A DNA stretch of 64,000 nucleotides. Source: an uncultured Candidatus Melainabacteria bacterium. Lineage in GTDB: Bacteria; Cyanobacteriota; Vampirovibrionia; Gastranaerophilales; Gastranaerophilaceae. The DNA is taken from contig CANARY010000005.1 of NCBI GenBank assembly GCA_947364235.1, positions 144,689-208,688 of the forward strand, read 5' to 3'. Positions 35,101 to 43,008 of this stretch are shown here, piece after piece; the first letter of the stretch is position 1; the number at the start of each line of letters is the position of its first letter. The position numbers were made by a program, and so were the translations under genes. The notes under the pieces are model-generated. The model worked only from the letters and a program-made list of their open reading frames with translations. It ran no database searches and had not been told where the DNA came from.

Positions 35101-36767
35101 GGAAGCTTACCTTCCTTTACAAGCTTGTCGATTGCTTCTGCAGACTTCGCACTGCCTATTGTCTGAGCAATGTACATAGTCTGAATATCTTTTACTTTGG
35201 CGGTCCAGTATTTACCAGCTTGAATAGCAGCATCCTGAACTTCTCTCGCACCACGTTCGTACATTTGTCTTTCATAATCCCGTTCAGAGCGGCTTACAAT
35301 CGCTTGAAGATTTTTTTCGTCATAACCTGAAATATGGTAATTCATTTTCACCATATCTGTATTAGCATCCCAGGTTACAAATCCGCCTTCTGTCTTTCTT
35401 GTCAATTTGAAATTAGAAAGATTCATTAAAAGTTCAATACCTTCCTGAGTGTTCAAATCAATATTTTTACCATGCTTTTTAATTAACTCATTTACTGCAT
35501 CAAGATTCTTTAAAACCTCTTTAAAATCCCTTATTGGAACAATGTAGTTAATAAGAGTGTCATCATGAGAATTAATATCAAGTTCTTTCCCGGAACGTAT
35601 ATTTTCATAATTAATAATTGCTTTGTTATAATCCGCTATTTGACGTTCACTTGCCTGTGTCTTGTCATAAATCTGACCGTCTATTTCTTTATTTGGATTA
35701 AAATTTGGATTTACCTTTGCTTTATAAGTACCATCTGCTTGTTTTTCAAAATTATACGGCGCGTTTATAAATCTCAACCCGGCATTTTCCGCATTCTTAG
35801 GCATAACACCAAATCCCAAAGCAGCGTCTTTAATTCCATTCATTCTAAAATGGTAATAGAATTGAGGATTATGCTCTGCCCATCTTGCTGCATATTGAAA
35901 ACGAATACCTTCAAGCCCTTCTGAAGTAAAAGTACCATCATATACATATTTCATACCATTTGCATATAAATCACGGAAGAAAGAGGCAAAGTTTTCAGTA
36001 TTTCCCATATTCGGAGAAACCTGCATATTATTTTTATTCCAATAACCAAGAGACCAAGCTTTAGAACCGTTTGCCATTGGAGTTGAAAACATAATTTTAT
36101 AACCGTTTTCTTTTAAATAAGGTATTGCTTTCTGAGCACCCGCAATACTTCCGCCGTATACGTTAGAAAAATTCTTGACTACTCCTTCCATTTTTTTCTG
36201 GTAGTCTTTATCATAATATATTTCACCAGTATTTTCTTCAGTAAATCCTCTATACATTGCGCCAGGCATTAAAGAATCTGGAGTTACTAAATAACCTGCG
36301 CCTTGAACCATTGGAGTTGTACCTCTGCGGGATACAAGCGTGTGGGTATAATTGCTTATAGAATCTGCTAAAAGATCGTCATGAACCTGCACCCTGTTAA
36401 CATATTCACCATTTTGAAGCTTTACTTTTACACCTGTATCAGCACCTTCCCAAATAACTTTACCGGTAGATTTGTCTTTTCTTACCACTTTATAAGCAAA
36501 AGGAGTATCTTTATCAAAGTTTGTAAGCTCTTGAAGATTTACATCAACGCCTTCAGGTTTTAATTGCACAACAGCAGCAGGAGTCTGCGAGATTTTATGA
36601 TTATATTTATCAGTCGGAACTGCCCTGAAGATTTGAATTTCACAAGTTTCATTATCACTATCATACGGGTAATTAAAATGCATAATAGTTTCACCAACGT
36701 CATTTTTTATGTGCTGATAACCTTTAAACCCAATATGAGAAATACCGTTAATCTTATTTACAAACAC
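32133..36767 (-). CDS. Giant (1544-residue) GH13 alpha-amylase-family protein with GFKG tag
   Basis: The GTG start follows AAGGAG at 9 bases. Residues 10-20 carry the tag (HIGFKGYQH); residues 25-150 look like a beta-sandwich. GH13 landmarks are widely spread: region II nucleophile WRLDAAKDV near 800, region III acid/base IVAELTD near 855, region IV FMGNHDKPRM near 962, and GIPTMYAGDEMGMTG near 1280. The likely region I (KYVYDGTFTSEG, about 275) lacks the usual Asn-His. About 500 residues therefore separate regions I and II, against roughly 100 in ordinary enzymes. No signal peptide. It leads a two-gene operon with the AAA+ gene and has the shared 25-base element 41 bases upstream. Catalytic Asp/Glu/Asp are kept, so activity on glucans is likely. 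Confidence 0.82.
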   Translation of the reverse strand: MFVNKINGISHIGFKGYQHIKNDVGETIMHFNYPYDSDNETCEIQIFRAVPTDKYNHKISQTPAAVVQLKPEGVDVNLQELTNFDKDTPFAYKVVRKDKSTGKVIWEGADTGVKVKLQNGEYVNRVQVHDDLLADSISNYTHTLVSRRGTTPMVQGAGYLVTPDSLMPGAMYRGFTEENTGEIYYDKDYQKKMEGVVKNFSNVYGGSIAGAQKAIPYLKENGYKIMFSTPMANGSKAWSLGYWNKNNMQVSPNMGNTENFASFFRDLYANGMKYVYDGTFTSEGLEGIRFQYAARWAEHNPQFYYHFRMNGIKDAALGFGVMPKNAENAGLRFINAPYNFEKQADGTYKAKVNPNFNPNKEIDGQIYDKTQASERQIADYNKAIINYENIRSGKELDINSHDDTLINYIVPIRDFKEVLKNLDAVNELIKKHGKNIDLNTQEGIELLMNLSNFKLTRKTEGGFVTWDANTDMVKMNYHISGYDEKNLQAIVSRSERDYERQMYERGAREVQDAAIQAGKYWTAKVKDIQTMYIAQTIGSAKSAEAIDKLVKEGKLPEEAKISTNVLTNILNGHYVLSPKGVDVKDDVTIKSLMKLPLDTLEFGDNTVGVLATSYFSNRAATEETIGVSRFDLMKQNNPHLVQPYVSNYKKVNSFFNNELKDFADAIIKKVNETSNEKLLDKNGDYTEYGEYVMELMGQDITKYAFLKSLGGDSFKTKIINTGEITYDYDALKEGTTLKALGINANSPEDEAQKLANKIGKGLKKLSHSDINFVADSISKRIAGTDTSSFRIAEALADKSALGLDWRLDAAKDVMDMDAIRNEDNAFDDNWDDVIQFWSKFVQAVKSENQNSYIVAELTDIPELMQDTYGQKVYPYANKTNLGQKFNGEPDAFAKFFAQTGITSEAGYSYFFTDLLTNFAPAFDTGDGESSSHDRFKARFDLLMETRSVDYLRNLYTFMGNHDKPRMIHGLAVDMKLFHANLLNDWKNFNQGHSAREAAIKVLSGAKTNADIPIELRLNVDNNNYFLTESSKAIAVSKLLMDVINEDNTIAENDKKRLIDALVDLTNGNYLGKGVTESMTKIKIKELSSLDEAFKEILKLSGKTLSQAEIDAVIKKANEMDLANYLVHGDLDWADLDAEIKEHNEANARDILGSQGSYAKYSLYTVQLVKLLKDAYLETGAKVSLDNGFKAFAEKYDKHTVASNTEEFKRIENPVNAMRKNGYAARDLRRSLEMAAKQVEFKTGKSIDNKQAVIDKLYQSATEPAVRKAEMIMEFLKGLPGIPTMYAGDEMGMTGYEEKAKNVYLQNRNALPWTEVEGESDIAKYRRSVMSAMNGALKDRSNPELAPLNNGTPYSAEILVNGKTRTEIKERLNQIWGEIEKAEGAKKEQLQAEQRQLSRELAKLAYMMQSANGDMTVTVFNAGDVDFSNRVKPEVKPSEIDMIVLGAGVAIPAGTIFANAKAGDKAEYVVKQVGGKTGIVRKDGKKIIMDSMTSKNGVMILKHIKNIIFRGAPKKVYYNKQYNFASNPYKQYETVKEGEKFGVNV

Positions 36768-36808
36768 CTTCAGAAACTCCTTCTATAAATATAAAGAATG
36801 TAAAAGAA

Positions 36809-36833
36809 TAATTTTTGCTATTTTACAGGCATG
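36809..36833 (-). promoter_or_regulatory. Element CATGC-N5-AAATAGCAAAAATTA upstream of the giant GH13 gene
   Basis: Minus strand: CATGC, CTGTA, then AAATAGCAAAAATTA, ending 41 bases before the GTG start. It matches the element at 23132 at 19 of the 20 fixed bases. Confidence 0.6.
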
Positions 36834-36918
36834 TAAAACAAAATTTTTACAAAATTTAATATTGTATATAATACACATTATCACTAAATTTTACATATAT
36901 AATTATATTACATCAAAA

Positions 36919-38265
36919 TTAAATGTCTATGCCTGACATCATATTAACAAGGGTATCAATAGTGTTTTGCATATTAACAGAATCTGTCGTTCTCTGCTGT
37001 AAAAACGCATTTACCTTGGGCATCATATCAATTGCAATATCGAGTTTAGGATTTGAGCCCCTTTGGTACATACCTACATCAATCAAATCCTTGTTTTCTC
37101 TATACATTGCCATAATTTTTCTCATCTTAGCAGCAGCCTCTTTATGAGGCTGCGAAGCAATCGCAGACATAAGTCTCGAAATACTTCCTAAAACATCAAT
37201 CGCAGGATAATGGTTTGCCTCTGCGACTTTTCTAGATAAGAAAATGTGACCATCTGTAATACCTCTGACTGTATCTACAATCGGATCATTAATATCATCC
37301 CCTTCCATCAATACGGTATAAAATGCAGTAATCGAACCTTTAGGACTGTTACCTGCACGCTCCAAAACCTTTTGAAGCCATGAGAATATTGAAGGAGGAT
37401 AACCCTTCATCGTTGGCGGTTCACCAATTGAAAGCCCGACTTCACGCCCTGCCATTGCACAGCGGGTTACAGTATCTGTCATCAAGAAAACTTTTTTACC
37501 TTGGTCTCTAAAGTACTCACAAACAGCGGTAGCTGTCAAAAGGCATTTCTGTCTGATTAAAGGCGGCTGATCACCTGTAGAACAAACTAAAACAGATTTT
37601 TTCATGCCTTCAGGCCCAAGAGCGTCTTCAACAAATTCTTTAACTTCTCTGCCGCGTTCTCCGATTAGAGCAACAACGTTAACATCCGCATCAGAGTTTC
37701 TTGCAATCATACCGAGAAGTGTACTTTTACCTACACCAGAACCGGCAAATAAGCCCATACGCTGACCGCAGCCAAAAGTTAAACAAGAATCAATTGCCCT
37801 CACACCAGTAGAAAACATTTCATTGATAATTGGTCTTTCAAAAGGTCCGGGAGGCGGACCTTCAACAGGACGCCAAAGAGCCCCTTCTATATCCATAGGC
37901 TTGCCGTCTATCGGCTCACCCATAGGATTTATCAAACGTCCCAGAAGAAAGTCCCCTACAGGAATAATAATAGGCTTTCCAGTTGTTGTAACAAGACTAC
38001 CCTGACCGATGCCTGTGCCGTCATAAAGCAAAAGAAGCTGCGCTGCATCACCTTTGAAAGCAACAACTTCTGCAGGTTTCTTCTCTCCGTTTGCAGCTTC
38101 AATATAACAAAGGTCGCCAATCTTAAGCCCGGGGAGTTTAACCTCAACCGTTAACCCAAGAAGCTTTGATACACTTCCTTTAAACTGATACAAGTCGAGG
38201 TTTTCAATAGTATCACTCACCCGTGTTTTTAAATTATCAATAAATTCCTGATTAACACCTTCCAT
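36919..38265 (-). CDS. fliI: Flagellar export ATPase FliI
   Basis: A 448-residue ATPase of the F1-beta/FliI family that energises flagellar type III export. Walker A is GLFAGSGVGKST, followed by GERGREVKEFVED, the FliI/YscN signature region GYPPSIFSWLQKVLERAGN, and the catalytic/DELSEED-side stretch TAFYTVLMEGDDINDPI. The N-terminal beta-barrel domain is present. No other flagellar gene adjoins it; flhB and fliA are 6 kb away on the other strand, so flagellar genes are dispersed. Confidence 0.95.
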   Translation of the reverse strand: MEGVNQEFIDNLKTRVSDTIENLDLYQFKGSVSKLLGLTVEVKLPGLKIGDLCYIEAANGEKKPAEVVAFKGDAAQLLLLYDGTGIGQGSLVTTTGKPIIIPVGDFLLGRLINPMGEPIDGKPMDIEGALWRPVEGPPPGPFERPIINEMFSTGVRAIDSCLTFGCGQRMGLFAGSGVGKSTLLGMIARNSDADVNVVALIGERGREVKEFVEDALGPEGMKKSVLVCSTGDQPPLIRQKCLLTATAVCEYFRDQGKKVFLMTDTVTRCAMAGREVGLSIGEPPTMKGYPPSIFSWLQKVLERAGNSPKGSITAFYTVLMEGDDINDPIVDTVRGITDGHIFLSRKVAEANHYPAIDVLGSISRLMSAIASQPHKEAAAKMRKIMAMYRENKDLIDVGMYQRGSNPKLDIAIDMMPKVNAFLQQRTTDSVNMQNTIDTLVNMMSGIDI

Positions 38266-38376
38266 AAGTTTATTTTAGCACAGATTGAACACGGGGTAAA
38301 CAAACATTTACCCTGAGAATTTGTATACACCAAGCTTGTATTCCCGCGCCAAGCCTGATGCATTTATTCCTTTACC

Positions 38377-39753
38377 CTACCCGCGGGCGCAGATTGTTTG
38401 CGCGACATAAACTCCGGATGCTGAAGCTTGAATCAAACCTCTTGTTACTCCTGCACCATCACCGATTGTAAACAAGTTTTTAACTCCTTCAGTTTCAAGT
38501 TCATTAGTCAGCTTAACTCTTGCAGAATAGAACTTAACCTCTATACCATAAAGAAGCGTGTATCTTGAAGCAGTTCCTGGAGCAATTTTATCAAGTGCAA
38601 ACAACATTTCAATAATACTTTTCATTTGTCTGTAAGGGATTACAAGGCTTAAATCTCCAGGAGTTGCACATGAAAGTGTCGGAGTTATTATACTTGAGTT
38701 AATTCTATCAGGAGTAGAACGTCTGCCTTCAAGCAAATCTCCAAACCTTTGAACAAGAATACCGCCTGCTAACATATTTGCAAGGCTTGCAATATGCTGA
38801 CCGTAAGCAATAGGTTCTTTAAACGGCTCAGTAAATTTCTTGCTTACCAGAAGCGCGAAGTTTGTATTCTTAGTCTTAATATTAGCATAGCTGTGACCGT
38901 TTACAGTAGAAATTCCATTATAATTTTCTTGAACAACTTCACCGTTAGGATTCATGCAGAAAGTTCTAACTTCATCACCAAAAGTAGGAGAGTAATAAAC
39001 AAGTTTTGATTCATACAACTTATCAGTCAAAGGTGCAAACACAGGTGCTGGAAGTTCTACACGCACTCCGACATCAACTGCATTATTTACCATACCAATC
39101 TTGTTTTTAGCAAATTCTTGAGTAAGCCAGTCAGCTCCTTCTCTGCCAGGAGCAATAATTGTATATTCAGCTTTTATAGTATCGCCATTATCAAGAACAA
39201 TACCTTTAACCTGCTCACACTCAACAATTAGACTTTGAGCAGACACATTATTTAAAATAGTAATTCTTTCATCTAAGTAGTCCTGCATGTGTTTTAAGAC
39301 ATCCAAGCTTCTTTCTGTACCTAAATGTCTAACTGGAGAATGGACGAGCTTAAGCTCTGCAAGAGCAGCTTCGCGTTCGATTTCTCTAAACACTTCCATA
39401 TCTGTACCAAAAACTTCATCAGTTGCCCCATGCTCCAAATACATATTATCAGCATATTTAATAAGGTCTTCTACCTTTTCTCTTGACATGTAGTCAACAA
39501 GGTGGCCGCCAACATCAGGAGTCAAAGTTAATTTGCCGTCAGAAAAAGCGCCTGCTCCGCCCCATCCGCATAAAAGTCCGCAGCGTCTGCAATTAACACA
39601 CTTAGGAGAACCTTCTCTAATTGGACATTTTCGTTTTTCAATCTTTTGTCCTTTTTCAATAAGAATTATCTTCCAATCCGGACGAAGCTTAATAATTTCC
39701 AGCGCAGAAAAAATTCCGGCAGGACCGGCACCAATAATCGCAACATTGTACAT
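38377..39753 (-). CDS. FAD-dependent dehydrogenase of the COG2509 type
   Basis: A 458-residue flavoprotein with the N-terminal dinucleotide fold (VAIIGAGPAGIFSALEI), the family-typical cysteine region CPIREGSPKCVNCRRCGLLCGWGGAGAFSDGK, an internal TIIAPGREGADWL and the C-terminal FAD segment LFTIGDGAGVTRGLIQASASG. The family is widespread in anaerobes; the substrate is unknown and annotation as 'FAD-dependent dehydrogenase' is by fold only. It is a single gene between fliI and the small gene at 40019. Confidence 0.88.
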   Translation of the reverse strand: MYNVAIIGAGPAGIFSALEIIKLRPDWKIILIEKGQKIEKRKCPIREGSPKCVNCRRCGLLCGWGGAGAFSDGKLTLTPDVGGHLVDYMSREKVEDLIKYADNMYLEHGATDEVFGTDMEVFREIEREAALAELKLVHSPVRHLGTERSLDVLKHMQDYLDERITILNNVSAQSLIVECEQVKGIVLDNGDTIKAEYTIIAPGREGADWLTQEFAKNKIGMVNNAVDVGVRVELPAPVFAPLTDKLYESKLVYYSPTFGDEVRTFCMNPNGEVVQENYNGISTVNGHSYANIKTKNTNFALLVSKKFTEPFKEPIAYGQHIASLANMLAGGILVQRFGDLLEGRRSTPDRINSSIITPTLSCATPGDLSLVIPYRQMKSIIEMLFALDKIAPGTASRYTLLYGIEVKFYSARVKLTNELETEGVKNLFTIGDGAGVTRGLIQASASGVYVAQTICARG

Positions 39754-39905
39754 AACTATACTCCTAAACTACCCTATTACTTATTTACAATATATCAAAC
39801 AGATATTATAATCAACTCTTATATACACCCATTCTATTTGATTATATACTCCTAATTCTAAAGAATAATTTTTTGTAAAAACACTAATATTTCGTAACAT
39901 ATCGA

Positions 39906-39934
39906 TTGCTAAAATGCCAATTTTATGCTACAAT
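39906..39934 (+). promoter_or_regulatory. Sigma-70 promoter of the 50-residue gene
   Basis: TTGCTA (39906-39911), 17-base spacer, TACAAT (39929-39934). The leader to the ATG at 40019 is about 78 bases. Confidence 0.6.
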
Positions 39935-40018
39935 AAACCCATAAAATTCGTGTAGAAAATTAACTGGTTAAGAATAGATTTTTATATAAACGTGTGTTAC
40001 TAAAATAGGAGAAAAAAG

Positions 40019-40171
40019 ATGAAGCTACTCTCTAAAAAAACAAAAACAGTTAAGTCTACTTTCAATGACGAATTCGAAAACTACTTGAAAAAACAACAAA
40101 TCAAAACAACTTTTAACGGGTATGAAATTGAATCATTCTCCTGGTATAAAAAGGCTTTGGGGTTAGCTTAA
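40019..40171 (+). CDS. Small protein of 50 residues, function unknown
   Basis: The ATG at 40019 has an AGGAG Shine-Dalgarno and the frame runs to TAA at 40169-40171. The product is basic, begins MKLLSKKTKTVKSTFNDEF and contains TTFNGYEIESFSWY, so an F-x-G element like the neighbouring tag motif is present but at residues 32-34. A promoter upstream and a hairpin downstream support a real gene. No family recognised. Confidence 0.7.
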   Translation: MKLLSKKTKTVKSTFNDEFENYLKKQQIKTTFNGYEIESFSWYKKALGLA

Positions 40172-40212
40172 ATTTTATTCACGGAGATTTTGGGAAAAAC
40201 AAAAGTTTAACA

Positions 40213-40241
40213 AAAGGGTGAAGCAATACGCTTTGCCCTTT
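40213..40241. terminator. Hairpin between the 50-residue gene and the 226-residue gene
   Basis: AAAGGGTGAAGC (40213-40224) pairs with GCTTTGCCCTTT (40230-40241) with two G-T pairs; flanking A and T runs allow function in both directions. Confidence 0.7.
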
Positions 40242-40920
40242 ATTCATTAGGTTTCTTAGTTCCGACTGCCATTCCCGGAAACATTAATATTGCAGGTATA
40301 ACTCTTGCTGCATTATGCACCCAGCCGGCGTTAGAAATATAAGATGCACCTGCAACAACATCATCAACGTGCGCTGAAAAATCTATAATTTTCACTCCGC
40401 GTTCATTTTTGTTATTAAATAACACATTACTAAGCTTATTCATCAAAAAGTTTGCAAGATAAACACCTGTAAATATACCCGCTAATGAACCTGCAGCTTG
40501 AGCTGCTTTACCATATTTCTTTGAAATATTATGAAACAAAGCTACTGTCAATATAGGAATAGAAATATTACCCATCTGCATTACTGCTTCACGTTTTTTT
40601 GCCTTACGGTTTACAGGATCTTTATCAATAATATACCCTCCTGCAAGCCCGCCAAGACAAGTTCCTGCACCAATTGCAACAATTTCCTTAGCAAGGAAAT
40701 CTGTTTTTGCTAAAAAAGAATTTTTGAAATTCTTTGTCATTTTTAACGGATTTAAAGAATACCCCGATTTCTTTGCAAGCAAAGCTAAACTTGCAGCTAT
40801 ACCAAGAGCTGTAGTTCCTGCAACAATAGTTTTTTCTTTTGCTGAATAATCACTATTCATAGATATTTTATGTTCAAAAGCTGGCTTCTGGATATTACAA
40901 TTTAACGGGCTTATATTCAT
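40240..40920 (-). CDS. Gly/Ala-rich multi-pass membrane protein, function unknown
   Basis: A 226-residue protein with four to five hydrophobic segments (IVAGTTALGIAASLALLA, IVAIGAGTCLGGLAGGYII, ISIPILTVALFHNI, AAGSLAGIFTGVYLANFLM, VIPAILMFPGMAVG). The N-terminus MNISPLNCNIQKPAFEHK is similar in style to the tagged proteins, with PAFEH in place of the F-x-G. Helix composition resembles the 362-residue protein of the GH13 operon. No enzymatic motif is visible; it is monocistronic. Confidence 0.75.
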   Translation of the reverse strand: MNISPLNCNIQKPAFEHKISMNSDYSAKEKTIVAGTTALGIAASLALLAKKSGYSLNPLKMTKNFKNSFLAKTDFLAKEIVAIGAGTCLGGLAGGYIIDKDPVNRKAKKREAVMQMGNISIPILTVALFHNISKKYGKAAQAAGSLAGIFTGVYLANFLMNKLSNVLFNNKNERGVKIIDFSAHVDDVVAGASYISNAGWVHNAARVIPAILMFPGMAVGTKKPNE

Positions 40921-40984
40921 AACACTACCTTCCTGATATGATAAAACATCTCAAGAATAAAATTTGCGCAAATATTAAAAAATC

Positions 40985-41461
40985 TTAACACATTGGAGAA
41001 TAAAACTTAGAAATTTCTTCAAAATATTTTTCTAAAGCTTTATAACCGTTATAAATTTCATTAGTAACAGTAGAATAACGACTTGCTACAATATATTTAA
41101 GTTCTTTGCATCGAATTTGAAGAAGATTGTCAGCATCTTTGCGCAAAAGCTCATTGCCGGAAGTTGACCATTTTTTCAAATAAGAAAGTTCTTCATTAAT
41201 TTGTTTAATTGTCGAAAATTCTAAAGTGTTAAAATCATATTTCTTCAACAATTGAAGTTCTGCATTATTTATTCGGCTCTGAACTGCTTGAAACCTGTAT
41301 ACTTTTTTAATAATCACATAGTTATCAGCAACTCTTCTGTGAGAATACGGAACAGAACTTTTTGCAAGTAAAGCTGATGTCGAAAGCGCTGTAAACGAAT
41401 CATCATCTCTTGATAAAGTACTTTGTATTGGATTTACTGTTTCTATCTTCTTATTAATCAC
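40985..41461 (-). CDS. Soluble helical protein of unknown function
   Basis: The chosen start is GTG at 41461-41459, which has AAGGAG at 9 bases and lies 30 bases below a predicted transcription start; the open frame continues 19 codons upstream, but those codons overlap the promoter. The 158-residue product is rich in Lys, Glu and Asn, largely helical (NNAELQLLKKYDFNTLEF, IKQINEELSYLKKW), without signal peptide, transmembrane helix or known motif. It lies between the 226-residue membrane protein and metK. Confidence 0.65.
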   Translation of the reverse strand: MINKKIETVNPIQSTLSRDDDSFTALSTSALLAKSSVPYSHRRVADNYVIIKKVYRFQAVQSRINNAELQLLKKYDFNTLEFSTIKQINEELSYLKKWSTSGNELLRKDADNLLQIRCKELKYIVASRYSTVTNEIYNGYKALEKYFEEISKFYSPMC

Positions 41462-41497
41462 GAGCCCAAACTCCTTTATAAAATTCCCCTTAAAACT

Positions 41498-41526
41498 ATG
41501 ATACATAAAGCATGCCAAATTGTCAT
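41498..41526 (-). promoter_or_regulatory. Predicted sigma-70 promoter of the gene at 40985
   Basis: On the minus strand ATGACA (41526-41521) and TATCAT (41503-41498) are 17 bases apart. Its position favours the GTG start at 41461. Confidence 0.45.
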
Positions 41527-41554
41527 CAAAACTTTAAAATTTTTTACAATTAAA

Positions 41555-41584
41555 AAGGCGGGTTTGCAAATGCAAACCCGCCTT
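41555..41584 (-). terminator. Terminator after metK
   Basis: AAGGCGGGTTTGCA pairs with TGCAAACCCGCCTT (14 bp) and TTTTTAATT follows on the minus strand. The sequence closely matches the fabI terminator with a compensating base-pair change. Confidence 0.88.
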
Positions 41585-41602
41585 ACATTTAAAAACATTA
41601 AT

Positions 41603-42871
41603 CTAGCAAAGAGCGCTAGTTGACAAAGACTTTTTTAAAGTTTCTACTTTATCCAAGTTTTCCCAAGGAACAACCAAGTCTGTTCTGCCGACATGACCGT
41701 AAGCAGCAAGTTTCTGATAGAATTTACCGCCATTTTTAGCAGGCAAGTTTCTCAAATCAAAGTTTGAAATAATTGCAGCTGGTCTTAAATCAAAGTTCTT
41801 ACGAACAAGTTCAGAAATTTCGTCGTCTGAAATTCTACCTGTTCCGAAAGTATCAACAAAAATTGAAACAGGTTCAGCAACACCGATTGCGTAAGCAAGC
41901 TCAATTTCACACTTATCAGCAAGTCCTGATGCAACAATATTCTTTGCAACATATCTTGAAGCGTAAGCAGCTGATCTGTCAACTTTTGTAGGATCTTTTC
42001 CTGAGAAAGCTCCGCCGCCGTGACGAGAGTAACCGCCGTAAGTATCAACAATAATTTTTCTTCCTGTCAAACCTGAATCACCTTGTGGTCCGCCAACTAC
42101 AAATCTTCCTGATGGATTGATTAGAATAATAGTTTCTGAATCAGGTTTAATTGCTTCTGTTTCAAAAACATAATCAATAACTAACTTTTTCAAGTCAGAA
42201 TTAATAATTGATTGAACTTTTGAATTATCGCTTTCACCATTGATTTCAGCAGCATGCTGTGTAGAAAGCAACACTGTATGAATTCTTGAAGGTTTTCCGT
42301 CAACATATTCAACAGTTACCTGAGATTTTCCATCCGGTCTCAAGTAGTTTAAAAGTCCTTCTTTTCTAACTTGAGCTAATCTGTAAGAAAGCTTATGAGC
42401 AAGGCTGATTGGCAAAGGCATAAGCTCCGGAGTTTCGTTACAAGCATAACCAAACATGATGCCTTGATCACCTGCACCAATATTAGAAGTTTCGCTTGAT
42501 GAAGTATCAGCGTTTTCACTTCTTGTTTCTAAAGCTTTGTTTACACCGCCTGCAATATCAACAGACTGTTCATCAATACTAGTTAAAACAGCACAAGTAT
42601 CGCAGTCAAAACCGCCGCCAGCTTGTCCTTCATAACCAATATTTCTAACAGTATTTCTAACAACCTGCGGAATATCAACATAACAATTTGATGTTATTTC
42701 TCCGCAAACAAGAACCATACCTGTTGTAGCAGTTGTTTCAGCAGCTACTCTAGATTGCGGATCTTTTGTCAAAAATTCATCCAATATTGCATCAGAAATC
42801 TGATCGCAAACTTTGTCGGGGTGTCCTTCTGTAACTGATTCAGAAGTGAATAAAAATTTCTTTGATGTCAT
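41603..42871 (-). CDS. metK: S-adenosylmethionine synthetase
   Basis: A 422-residue MetK making S-adenosylmethionine from methionine and ATP. Signatures are [16 protein letters not shown] (residues ~16-31), [12 protein letters not shown] (first PROSITE-type signature) and [20 protein letters not shown] (second). It is slightly longer than the ~385-400 residues of many homologues through loop insertions. The ATG follows AAGGAG. Its leader can sequester that ribosome site (see the regulatory entry). Confidence 0.97.
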   Translation of the reverse strand: MTSKKFLFTSESVTEGHPDKVCDQISDAILDEFLTKDPQSRVAAETTATTGMVLVCGEITSNCYVDIPQVVRNTVRNIGYEGQAGGGFDCDTCAVLTSIDEQSVDIAGGVNKALETRSENADTSSSETSNIGAGDQGIMFGYACNETPELMPLPISLAHKLSYRLAQVRKEGLLNYLRPDGKSQVTVEYVDGKPSRIHTVLLSTQHAAEINGESDNSKVQSIINSDLKKLVIDYVFETEAIKPDSETIILINPSGRFVVGGPQGDSGLTGRKIIVDTYGGYSRHGGGAFSGKDPTKVDRSAAYASRYVAKNIVASGLADKCEIELAYAIGVAEPVSIFVDTFGTGRISDDEISELVRKNFDLRPAAIISNFDLRNLPAKNGGKFYQKLAAYGHVGRTDLVVPWENLDKVETLKKSLSTSALC

Positions 42872-42935
42872 CTTTTTCTCCTTAATTTATACTTCCGGTA
42901 AGGTTTTTAATTCCGACCCGGTTACACATTAGCAA
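42872..42935 (-). promoter_or_regulatory. metK leader with possible ribosome-site sequestration
   Basis: In the minus-strand RNA, TAAGG of the Shine-Dalgarno (42884-42880) can pair with CCTTA (42903-42899) upstream; alternative CCGG-CCGG pairing (42895-42898 with the CCGG of the CCGGGTCGG stretch near 42919) would compete. This could be an S-adenosylmethionine-responsive leader, but it does not match a riboswitch class I can name. Confidence 0.3.
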
Positions 42936-42955
42936 CATTCTAGTATGAAGCAAAT

Positions 42956-42994
42956 AAAAAAGCAAGAATGTATTAAGCACACTCTTGCTTTTTA
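42956..42994 (-). terminator. Terminator after clpP
   Basis: AAAAAGCAAGA and TCTTGCTTTTT form an 11-bp stem around a 15-base loop 15 bases after the clpP stop. Confidence 0.75.
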
Positions 42995-43008
42995 TTAATA
43001 TTTTTTAA

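Noticed and set aside
35565..35924. 119-codon open frame opposite the giant GH13 gene
   Set aside because: Shadow of a long real gene on the other strand; no Shine-Dalgarno and unlikely composition.
38294..38313. GGGTAAA/TTTACCC hairpin between the FAD gene and fliI
   Set aside because: Seven pairs and no T-run; too weak to call a terminator.
41462..41518. SFKG motif in the upstream extension of the gene at 40985
   Set aside because: The GTG at 41461 has AAGGAG at 9 bases and a predicted promoter overlaps the extension, so this segment is probably not translated and was left out of the tag list.
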